Shown piece by piece: positions 54,903-62,175 of a stretch of 62,175 nt of DNA. The DNA comes from an uncultured Campylobacter sp. (lineage in GTDB: Bacteria; Campylobacterota; Campylobacteria; Campylobacterales; Campylobacteraceae): the NCBI RefSeq assembly GCF_937996225.1, contig NZ_CALKTC010000001.1, positions 1 to 62,175 on the forward strand, written 5' to 3'. The translations under genes were made by a program, and so were the position numbers. Positions within the stretch are counted from its first letter, which is position 1. Every line of letters starts with the position of its first letter. The notes beneath the pieces were generated by a model, which did not search any database, had not been told where the DNA came from, and saw only the letters and a list, made by a program, of their open reading frames with translations.

Positions 54903-56238
54903 CGTAAAGTGCCCGCACTGCGGCTCGCAGGTCGATATAGACGAGGCGCTGCAGCGCGATATCAAAGCTAAATTTGAAGATGAAATTTTGCAGCAGAAGC
55001 GAAAGTGGCAGCAGCAGCAAAACGAAGCCACGCTTAAATTTGAAGCCGAGATCGCCGCTAAGCGCGAGGAGTACGCGAAGCATCTGGCGCAGCTGCAAGC
55101 GAAGGAAAACGCCTTCGAGCAGCGCGTAAAAGCGGCGACCGATTCTGCGCTAAACAGCGAGCGGGAGAAAATTTTAGCGCTTGCAAAATCTCAGATCGAG
55201 AGCGAAAACGCGGCGAAATTTGAAATTTTACAAAAGGAGCTGCAAGAAAAATCGCAAAGAATTTCTGAGCTAAATTTAATCGAGGCGGAAATGGAGGCGC
55301 AAAAGCGTAAATTTAGCGAGCTTGAAGCCGAGAATAAAGCCAAATCCGAGATCGAGCTAACCAACCGCGTAAACCAAGAACGCGAGCGGCTTTCGAAACA
55401 AATTTCGCAGGAAAACGAGCTGAAATTCCGTCAAAAAGATGAGCAGATCCAAAGCCTAATCGGCCAAATAAACGAGCTTAAGCGCCGCTCGGAGGTGGGC
55501 TCGCAGCAGCTTCAGGGCGAGGTGCAGGAACTCGCGCTGCAGGAGTATCTGCGGCTAAACTTTCCTTTGGACGAGATAGATGAGGTCAAAAAGGGCGCGC
55601 GCGGCGCAGACTGCGTGCAGATGGTGCATACGAGGGAGTTTGCGGGCTGCGGTAAAATTTTATACGAGAGCAAGCGCACGAAAAGCTTCGAGCCCAAATG
55701 GATCGACAAACTCAAAGACGATATGATAGGCGAGGGCGCGCAGATCGGCGTTATCGTAACCGAGCAGATGCCGCCTCACAGCCCTAGGCTGCATCAAGCG
55801 CCGAGCGATGCTAGCATCTGGATCTGTTCGTTTGAGGAATTTAAGGGGCTTTGCGCCGTTTTGCGCGAACACGTCGTGGCGCTTGCGTTTGCTAAAAGAT
55901 CGGGGCAAAATCAAGATAGCAAAACGGCGATGCTCTACGACTATCTAACCTCGCCCGAGTTTGCCAACCAGATAAAGACGATCGTTTCGGCATTCGTCGG
56001 CATGCAGGAGAGCCTAAATAAGGAGCGCAACGCGATGGAGCGCATCTGGAAACAGCGCGAAAAACAGATCGCGCGTGCGCGAGACGGCGCGATCGCGATG
56101 CACGCAAGTATCAGAAGCATCGCAGGAAGCGGCGTAGCGCAGCTGGAGGACGTCGATGAAATTTTAAGTCTCGAGGCGATCGCGGCGGAGGGTGAGGCGG
56201 GCGCACTTCAAAACCAAGACGGCGACGAGACGCTATAG
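54895..56238 (+). CDS. DUF2130 family protein with long coiled coil
   Basis: 447 residues. It starts with a short zinc-knuckle-like CPHCG, followed by about 180 residues of charged coiled coil (residues 20-200) and then the conserved DUF2130 domain (LQEYLRLNFPLDEIDEVKKG, GKILYESKRTKSFEPKWI, VIVTEQMP). Function of the family is not known; the C-terminal domain has a nuclease-like E-x-K pattern in YESKRTK. It overlaps putP by 8 bases, so they are co-transcribed, though the pairing is probably not functional. Confidence 0.85.
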   Translation: MANVKCPHCGSQVDIDEALQRDIKAKFEDEILQQKRKWQQQQNEATLKFEAEIAAKREEYAKHLAQLQAKENAFEQRVKAATDSALNSEREKILALAKSQIESENAAKFEILQKELQEKSQRISELNLIEAEMEAQKRKFSELEAENKAKSEIELTNRVNQERERLSKQISQENELKFRQKDEQIQSLIGQINELKRRSEVGSQQLQGEVQELALQEYLRLNFPLDEIDEVKKGARGADCVQMVHTREFAGCGKILYESKRTKSFEPKWIDKLKDDMIGEGAQIGVIVTEQMPPHSPRLHQAPSDASIWICSFEEFKGLCAVLREHVVALAFAKRSGQNQDSKTAMLYDYLTSPEFANQIKTIVSAFVGMQESLNKERNAMERIWKQREKQIARARDGAIAMHASIRSIAGSGVAQLEDVDEILSLEAIAAEGEAGALQNQDGDETL

Positions 56239-57064
56239 CGGCGTGTGGACGGATCGCCGTCTGAACGAAAACGCGAGGCGAGCTTGCGTCGTGAGGCTGA
56301 AATTTCGTAAAGTAAAGCGATATTTGTCCACGGACAAGCGGTGCTAGAATTTCAAGAAGTAATTGCCGTCTGCCTTTGGGTTTGCGAGGTTGGAATTTTG
56401 CTTGCGAATTTTATCTTGGCAGAAATATGCCGCACTGTGTAGAGTGGAAATTTCACATGTAAAATTTTAAATTCATAATTTAAGGAAGCGCTTCACGTCG
56501 CAAAAATTTGATTTGGAATTTCTGTTTTGTGTCCTTATCGGGAAGATTTTGCGCTAAAAGCCATAGCAAAATTTTAAGAATTCGCTTCGCCGTACCGTAA
56601 AAATTTTAAAATTTTGATCTGTAAATTTCATAAAAATTTATGAAATTTTTTAAATTTCTGCGCCGGAATTTTAGAATTTCTAATATTTTTTAAAATAAAT
56701 TTAAATTTCTTAAATACCCTTGCCGCAGTCATTTGCGTACTAAAATTTTATCGATAAAAAGCGTTCGTTACCAATCGTTACCCCCCCCCCCTATCATTCC
56801 GCAGTTGTTTTGCGTACGGTGGTTTGCATGCATAAGGCTCGTTTTGCACGCCATAGCCGCAGGCGTGGGCGCGTCGCACTAAAGGGGGTGCGCCTTAGTA
56901 TCTCTTAGCGTTTCGGCACGTTTTAGCGTTTTGCTGCGCCATAGCGCTTCGGCGCGCCTTTTCGCGCGAGCTGCGAAAACACCCATAAAACGAATGAGAG
57001 GCTGTGCTAGCCGCTCGAGGCAGGCGGTTTGCTTGATTTACATAAATTTATAAAGAGGTAAGAT
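56239..57064. other. Spacer with repeat words, a C11 tract and a GC-rich end
   Basis: The first 540 bases are AATTTTAAAATT-type words. After the C tract at 56781 the composition becomes GC-rich up to yccF, with short recurring GCGTTTCGGCACG / GCGCTTCGGCGCG words at about 56910-56970. No coding frame is supported. Confidence 0.5.
56781..56791. repeat. Homopolymeric C11 tract
   Basis: Eleven consecutive C, 274 bases before the yccF start. C/G tracts of this length are hypervariable in Campylobacter by slipped-strand mispairing. No open frame crosses it convincingly. Confidence 0.85.
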
Positions 57065-57511
57065 ATGCGTATTCTAGGCAACATTATTTGGTTTTTTCTA
57101 GGTGGTTGGATTTTAGCTATCTTAGCTTACCTATCGGGTTTGATCCTTACCATTTTAGTCGTGACCGCTCCCGTGGGGTTAGGTCTTATGGAATACGGCA
57201 AATTCCTGTTTTTGCCCTTCAGTTACTATATGGTGCGTAAAAAGAATAATCCATCCGGCGGAGCTCTGCGTAAGAGCTATCATGCTTACGCGACTATCGT
57301 TAAGGTCGTTTATATCCTGCTTTTCGGTATTTGGCTATATATCGTAGGACTTGTTGCTGTTATTGTCCAGTTCGTCACTATCATCGGAATTCCAGGCGCT
57401 ATCGTGCTTGCTAAATCTTTACATACAATCTTTAATCCCGTGGATAAGATCTGCATCCGTCGCAATAAGGAACCAGACGTAGAATTACCATGGAAAAATT
57501 TATATGGGTAA
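57065..57511 (+). CDS. yccF: YccF family inner-membrane protein
   Basis: 148 residues, three or four membrane helices. The YccF (DUF307) signatures NIIWFFLGGWILAILAYLSG and ITIIGIPGAIVLAKS-like FVTIIGIPGAIVLAKSL are visible. Function is unknown in any organism. AGAGGT precedes the ATG. It is placed downstream of the C tract and upstream of tRNA-Met. Slightly more AT-rich codons than its neighbours. Confidence 0.88.
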   Translation: MRILGNIIWFFLGGWILAILAYLSGLILTILVVTAPVGLGLMEYGKFLFLPFSYYMVRKKNNPSGGALRKSYHAYATIVKVVYILLFGIWLYIVGLVAVIVQFVTIIGIPGAIVLAKSLHTIFNPVDKICIRRNKEPDVELPWKNLYG

Positions 57512-57643
57512 GCGTTTTATAACAAGGCACCGAAGCTTAGTCGCGATTTGGGCGGATCTAGGAGCCATAAAATTACACGGTTAGAATTTTAACGCCGTTT
57601 TAAGATTATTTTTGTAAAATCACATTTCTTTTTTACCGCTGGC

Positions 57644-57720
57644 GGGCTCATAGCTCAGTTGGTTAGAGCATCCGGCTCATAACCGGATGGTCCTAGGTTC
57701 AAGTCCTAGTGAGCCCACCA
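57644..57720 (+). tRNA. tRNA with anticodon CAT (Met, elongator)
   Basis: A 77-base cloverleaf with encoded CCA. Acceptor GGGCTCA pairs with TGAGCCC, and the anticodon loop CTCATAA sits on a TCCGG/CCGGA stem. CAT can also denote tRNA-Ile2 (lysidine) or the initiator; the fully paired acceptor end excludes the initiator. Elongator Met is most likely. Confidence 0.93.
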
Positions 57721-57970
57721 CCACAAAATTTTTTGCTTTTCACTACATCAAAATCCGCAAAATTCTATAAATTTCATGCGTCGTTTTTCCTTTGAAATTC
57801 CGCTTCATAACTTCAAAAGACAAAGCTTGCCGCATAATTTCAGCTTTAAAATTTGGTTAAGCTCGTGATTGAATTTTCAAATTTAACTTTCATTTGGCGA
57901 CTGATTAAATTTTATTTTATGGCAAGTTGCGGTAGAATTCCGTTAAAATTCTTAGTGCAGGGAGATGTCC

Positions 57971-59281
57971 ATGTCAGAAAATCAAACGAAAAAAGGCGGA
58001 ATTTTAGCCTTTTATTTTAACTCAAGCTTGCTTTGGCGCATCATTATCGCTTTAGTGTTGGGCTCTGCGATCGGTATGTTACTACCTAAAAATATGCCGG
58101 TGGGCGATACCACGTGGGTGGCGATTTTAACGCCTTTGGGAGATCTTTTCGTGCGGCTTTTAAAGATGATTATGGTGCCGATCATTATCTGTTCGCTCAT
58201 CGTGGGCACTAGCAGTATCTCGCCCGCGCACCTGGGCAAAGTAGGCGTTAAGGCGATCATATTTTACGCTATAACGACGCTTTTTGCGATCGTCATCGGT
58301 CTAGCGTGTGCGTTTATATTTTCTCCAGGTAGCGGGCTTGATCTAAGCGATGCGTCCAAGGCCGTCGAAAAGGCAGCGAACGCGCCTAGTATGAGTAAAA
58401 TTTTGCTTAATATAATTCCTACGAATCCTTTTGATTCCATAGCCAAGGGCGAAATTTTGCCGATCATCGCGTTTTGCTTATTTCTTGGCGTAGGGCTTGC
58501 GTTTTGCCGCGACAGTAATGATGCTCGTATCAAAAATTCTGCCGATACGGTTTATAATTTTTTCGACGGAATGAGCGAGATTATGTTTAAGGTCGTGCAC
58601 TGGGTGATGCAATACGCACCAATCGGCGTTTTTGCGCTAATGTTTGTAGTGTTTAATAAAAGCGGTATCGAGGCTTTCAGCTCGTTATTAAACGTCACGA
58701 TTACCCTATACGTGGGACTTGCGATTCAAGTATTTGCGGTTTATTGCGTTATTTGTATGCTTATCGGAGTTAGCCCGATTAAATTCCTTAAAAAAGTGCG
58801 TCCGCCGATGCTTACGGCTTTTGTTACCCGCAGCTCCAACGGCACGCTTCCGATTACGATGCAAACCGCCGAAGATATGGGAATTCCAAAGGCGATCTAC
58901 GGCTTTGTTTTGCCCGTGGGTGCTACGGTGAATATGAACGGCACGACCGTGTATTTGGGCGTGTGCACGCTCTTTATCGCTAATGCTTGCGGTATCGATC
59001 TAAATAGCAGCCACTACCTCACGATCATCATCACTTCGATGCTTGCGGCGATCGGAACTGCCGGAGTTCCGGGAGCTGGTGCGCTGATGCTGCTTTTAGT
59101 GCTCGAATCTATCGGCGTCAAGGTAAGCGGTAATGTAGCGATCGCTTACGGAATGATTTTAGGCATTGATGCGATTTTGGATATGGGGCGAACCTCGATG
59201 AACGTAACGGGCGATGTTGTGGCGTCGATCTACGTCGCAAAGAGCGAAAACGAAATGGATATGAGTAAGTGGGAAAATTAG
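57971..59281 (+). CDS. Dicarboxylate/amino acid:cation symporter (DAACS family)
   Basis: 436 residues from the second ATG at 57971, because GGGAG would abut the first ATG at 57965. Helical hairpin HP1 contains TRSSNGTLPITMQTAEDMGI, TM7 has the NMNGT motif, and the C-terminal part has IGTAGVPGAGALML (HP2) and GIDAILDMGRTSMNVTGD. It imports glutamate, aspartate or C4-dicarboxylates with protons or sodium. Aspartate racemase follows 28 bases later, so aspartate uptake and racemisation may be linked. Confidence 0.92.
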   Translation: MSENQTKKGGILAFYFNSSLLWRIIIALVLGSAIGMLLPKNMPVGDTTWVAILTPLGDLFVRLLKMIMVPIIICSLIVGTSSISPAHLGKVGVKAIIFYAITTLFAIVIGLACAFIFSPGSGLDLSDASKAVEKAANAPSMSKILLNIIPTNPFDSIAKGEILPIIAFCLFLGVGLAFCRDSNDARIKNSADTVYNFFDGMSEIMFKVVHWVMQYAPIGVFALMFVVFNKSGIEAFSSLLNVTITLYVGLAIQVFAVYCVICMLIGVSPIKFLKKVRPPMLTAFVTRSSNGTLPITMQTAEDMGIPKAIYGFVLPVGATVNMNGTTVYLGVCTLFIANACGIDLNSSHYLTIIITSMLAAIGTAGVPGAGALMLLLVLESIGVKVSGNVAIAYGMILGIDAILDMGRTSMNVTGDVVASIYVAKSENEMDMSKWEN

Positions 59282-59309
59282 CCCAAGTAAAATTTAGAAA
59301 GGACGAGCT

Positions 59310-59990
59310 ATGAAAAGAGTTGGAATTATCGGTGGAATGGGACCTTTAGCGAGTGCGGATCTGTATATGAAGATTATAGAAGAGACTGCTGCGGGAAGCG
59401 ATCAAGAAAATATTCCGCTTGTAATCGATAGCTATCCGCAGATTGAAGATCGCACGGCGTTTATCTTAGGTAAAGGTGAAAATCCGCTTCCGCGCCTAAG
59501 CGAGAGCGCCGTTAGGCTCAAAAATGCAGGCTGCAAGGCGTTTGCGATGGCGTGCAACACGGCGCATTTTTTCGCAGACGATGTAGAAGCTGCGGCGGAA
59601 ATCCCGCTAATTCATATCGCTGAGGTCACCGTAAAAGCGATCCGCAAAAATTATCCAAACGCCCATAAAATAGCTGTGCTAGCCACTATCGGTACAAAAA
59701 AAGCTAAAATTTACGACGATCCGCTTAAAGAAGCAGGGCTAATCAGCGTGGAACTTGGCGAAGAAAATCAAGCGGTTTTGATGGATTGCATCTACAAAGG
59801 AGTTAAGGCGGGCAAGACTGCCGAATACGTGGGGGCTTTTGAGAATTTGCTAGGCAAAATCGATGCTGATATTTATGTCGTTGCCTGCACTGAGCTGCCG
59901 CTATTTTTGCCGTTAATCAAAAGCGATAAAATTTTCGTCGATCCTACTAGAGAGCTTGCCAAAGCGATCGTGGAATTCTCAAGATCATAG
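59310..59990 (+). CDS. Aspartate/glutamate racemase family protein
   Basis: 226 residues. GIIGGMGPLASADLYMKI at the start and the two catalytic Cys blocks AMACNTAHFF and VVACTELPLFL define the PLP-independent aspartate racemase family. It would interconvert L- and D-aspartate. AAAGGACGAGCT precedes the ATG. It lies directly after the dicarboxylate symporter and is likely co-transcribed with it. Confidence 0.9.
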   Translation: MKRVGIIGGMGPLASADLYMKIIEETAAGSDQENIPLVIDSYPQIEDRTAFILGKGENPLPRLSESAVRLKNAGCKAFAMACNTAHFFADDVEAAAEIPLIHIAEVTVKAIRKNYPNAHKIAVLATIGTKKAKIYDDPLKEAGLISVELGEENQAVLMDCIYKGVKAGKTAEYVGAFENLLGKIDADIYVVACTELPLFLPLIKSDKIFVDPTRELAKAIVEFSRS

Positions 59991-60311
59991 AGCCGCAAGG
60001 CTTTGTAGGCGCGAATTTTAAACCGCAAAATTTTACGATGATCTAAGTCATAGAATTTTGCGGAATTGCGTTGGCTCAAAATTCCATCGAGGCGGAATTT
60101 TACGATAGCAAAATTTCATCACAGCATTTTAAACTTAAAATTTTGTCAAAATTTAATCCGCAAGATCCAGAATGTAAAACCTCCGAAGTAAAATTCCCTA
60201 ACAAAATTTGCTCGTAAAATTTCGCGCTGAAATTTAAGCTAAAATTCCACTAAATTTGACCGTTTCTAAAGCCCGAATTTACTATAATCTCCAAATCAAA
60301 AAAGGATCAAA
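59991..60311. other. Spacer before dnaE
   Basis: 321 bases of AATTTTA-type words without a coding frame. TATAAT at 60283-60288, 24 bases before the dnaE ATG, is its probable -10 box, with AAAGGA at 60301-60306. Confidence 0.6.
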
Positions 60312-62175
60312 ATGAGCGACTACACCCACCTGCACCTTCACACCGAGTATTCGCTGCTAGACGGCGCGAATAAAGTAAGCGAGCTTGCCGAGCTTTTGCA
60401 GAGCCGCGGCACCAAGGCGTGCGCGATCACCGACCACGGCAATATGTTCGGCGCGATAGACTTTTATCAGACGATGAAAAAGCACGGCATTAAACCTATC
60501 ATCGGCATCGAGACCTACCTGCACAACCACGACGATATCGGCGATAAAAGCGACCGCCAGCGCTATCACTTGATACTGCTTGCCAAAAATGAAACGGGAT
60601 ATAAAAATCTGATGTATCTTAGCTCGCGCGCGTTTTTGGACGGCTTCTACTACTACCCGAGGATCAACAAAAAAATTTTAAAAGAGCACAGCGAAGGTCT
60701 CATCTGCTCCTCGGCGTGCCTAGCGGGCGAGGTGGAATTTCATCTAAATAGAAGCGAGCGAAATTTAAAGCGAGGCGCGGGCGGCTACGAAGCGGCGAAA
60801 AAAGCGGCGCTTGAGTATAAAGAAATTTTCGGCGAGGATTTTTATCTAGAGATCATGCGTCACGGCATCGGCGAGCAGTTAAATGTCGATAAAGACCTCA
60901 TCCGCCTCTCGCGCGAAATCGGCGTCAAGATCATCGCCACCAACGACGCTCACTATGCGCGCAAGGATCGCGCCAAGGCTCACGACGTCTATCAGTGCAT
61001 CTCGATGGGCAAGACGATCAACGACGGCGACCGCCTAAAACACGTCGTTTCGGAATTTTACGTAAAAAGCGATGAGGAGATGAGGCGGCTTTTTGCGGAC
61101 ATCCCCGAAGTGATCGAAAATACCGCCGAGATCGTGCAAAAGTGCAATCTCAAATTTGCCTTCGACGAGAAGGACTACGCGCCGACGCCGCCGAATTTTA
61201 AATTTACGATCGAATACGCCGCTAGGCTCGGGCTTTCGCTGCCGCAGCCCTCGGAGCGCTATAGCTTTGCAAATGACGATTTTTTATTCGATCATCTCTG
61301 CCGCGAGGGGCTTAAAGAGCGCCTTAAATTTATCGATCCTGCTAAGCACGAAATTTATCGCGAGCGCCTGGAAAAGGAGCTTGCCATCATCAAAAACATG
61401 CATTTTTCAGGCTATATGGTCATCGTGCAGGATTTCATCAACTGGGCGAAGGATCACGATATCCCGGTTGGTCCCGGTCGCGGCTCTGCGGCGGGCAGCA
61501 TCTGCGCGTATGCGCTTCGCATTACCGACCTCGATCCGATCCCGTATAATCTGCTTTTCGAGCGATTTTTAAATCCGTCGCGTATCTCGATGCCCGACAT
61601 CGACGTGGATTTTTGTCAGGCGCGCAGAGGCGAGGTGATCGACTACGTCATCGATCAGTACGGCAAATTTAACGTCGCGCAGGTGGCGACCTTCGGTAAG
61701 CTGCTCGCGCGCGGCGTCATCCGCGACGTAGCTCGCGTCTGCGACATGCCACTTTCGCAAGCCGATAAGATGGCGAAGCTGATCCCCGATAAGCTCGGCA
61801 TCACGCTCAAACAGGCTTACGACGCCGAGCCGAAGCTGAAAGAATTTATCGACGCAGATCCGATCGCACAGCAGGTTTGGGAGTTTGCGCTAGGCCTTGA
61901 AGGGCTAAATCGCAACGCAGGAATGCATGCCGCGGGAGTGGTGATCTCAAACGAGCCGCTGTGGAACAAAGCGCCGCTATTTAAGCAGGATAAGGGCGAG
62001 GATGCGCGCCTGGTAACGCAATACACCAAAAACTATCTCGAGGACGTCGATCTGATAAAATTTGACTTCCTGGGTCTAAAAAACCTCGATGTGATCGATA
62101 ACGCCATCAAGCTCGTCAAGCGCCGCTATAATCGCGACATAGTTTGGGAGGAGATAGACTTTAACGATCCGCAAA
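60312..62175 (+). CDS. dnaE: DNA polymerase III alpha subunit (5' part, runs off the window)
   Basis: 621 complete codons without a stop, beginning MSDYTHLHLHTEYSLLDGAN after AAAGGA. The N-terminal PHP domain is seen in HLHTEYS and ITDHGNMFG, and IATNDAHYARKDRAKAHD continues it. The polymerase palm has PVGPGRGSAAGSICAYALRI and MPDIDVDFCQARRGEV, where Asp429, Asp431 and Asp433 include the catalytic pair. The window ends soon after NRNAGMHAAGVVIS. It is the replicative polymerase; the C-terminal half (roughly another 550-600 residues) is missing only because the window ends. Confidence 0.97.
   Translation, partial: MSDYTHLHLHTEYSLLDGANKVSELAELLQSRGTKACAITDHGNMFGAIDFYQTMKKHGIKPIIGIETYLHNHDDIGDKSDRQRYHLILLAKNETGYKNLMYLSSRAFLDGFYYYPRINKKILKEHSEGLICSSACLAGEVEFHLNRSERNLKRGAGGYEAAKKAALEYKEIFGEDFYLEIMRHGIGEQLNVDKDLIRLSREIGVKIIATNDAHYARKDRAKAHDVYQCISMGKTINDGDRLKHVVSEFYVKSDEEMRRLFADIPEVIENTAEIVQKCNLKFAFDEKDYAPTPPNFKFTIEYAARLGLSLPQPSERYSFANDDFLFDHLCREGLKERLKFIDPAKHEIYRERLEKELAIIKNMHFSGYMVIVQDFINWAKDHDIPVGPGRGSAAGSICAYALRITDLDPIPYNLLFERFLNPSRISMPDIDVDFCQARRGEVIDYVIDQYGKFNVAQVATFGKLLARGVIRDVARVCDMPLSQADKMAKLIPDKLGITLKQAYDAEPKLKEFIDADPIAQQVWEFALGLEGLNRNAGMHAAGVVISNEPLWNKAPLFKQDKGEDARLVTQYTKNYLEDVDLIKFDFLGLKNLDVIDNAIKLVKRRYNRDIVWEEIDFNDPQ

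Overview
The window looks like chromosomal DNA of an epsilonproteobacterium, most likely a moderately GC-rich Campylobacter of the oral/anaerobic kind (C. gracilis-like; genus inferred from gene content, species not proven). Pointers are a selenocysteine formate dehydrogenase locus with its own Fe-S and TorD-like accessory genes, a PglB-type oligosaccharyltransferase, a carboxynorspermidine dehydrogenase, Sel1/Hcp-like and DsbC-like periplasmic proteins, and intergenic DNA packed with AAATTTTAAAATTT-type words. No complete prophage, CRISPR array or insertion sequence was seen.

Layout. 1-5.5 kb: a G tract, a Sel1-repeat protein, endonuclease IV, a lipoprotein, tRNA-Glu, a kinase-fold protein and a Bcr/CflA-type exporter. 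5.6-9 kb: the translation cluster thrS-infC-rpmI-rplT. 9.1-11 kb: an autotransporter whose passenger looks like a Spherulin-4/GH135-type glycoside hydrolase. 11.5-22.4 kb: a selenium block, with dsbC-like, selB and selA on the minus strand and Fe-S protein, TorD-like chaperone, small Tat protein, fdhA (in-frame UGA) and fdhB on the plus strand. 22.6-27.6 kb: a TraT-like lipoprotein, a membrane protein with a low-complexity tail, a LysE/ArgO exporter, gene remnants and carboxynorspermidine dehydrogenase. 27.6-28.8 kb: an AT-rich, frameshifted TIR-domain gene. 29-36 kb: a small periplasmic protein, pglB, an outer-membrane barrel and metE. 37-41 kb: an MBOAT/SGNH/SGNH operon fitting peptidoglycan O-acetylation and de-O-acetylation (PatA, PatB, Ape1). 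41.4-46.7 kb: a metallophosphoesterase, a SelW-like selenoprotein hidden by its UGA codon, efp, a second DsbC-like gene, a DUF234 protein and a class V aminotransferase. 47-53 kb (minus): phosphoethanolamine transferase, uppP, thiE, an SNase-like protein and an amino-acid ABC transporter. 53-62 kb: putP, a DUF2130 protein, a C11 tract, yccF, tRNA-Met, a dicarboxylate symporter, aspartate racemase and the start of dnaE.

How the parts fit. SelA charges tRNA-Sec and SelB delivers it at UGA codons; this window also holds two targets, FdhA and a SelW-like protein. The hairpins after both UGAs share a five-base-pair stem, a five-base NGUGU loop and the same flanking A-U pair plus G/A mismatch. FdhA and FdhB form the periplasmic electron-donating dehydrogenase, but no membrane cytochrome subunit follows them. 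Several envelope functions occur together: N-glycosylation, peptidoglycan O-acetylation, phosphoethanolamine transfer and undecaprenyl-phosphate recycling.

Most notable: the hidden SelW-like gene and its hairpin shared with fdhA, the glycosidase-like autotransporter, low-complexity inserts in at least four genes built from the same AAAATTC-type words that fill the intergenic DNA, the broken TIR gene, and the homopolymer tracts.
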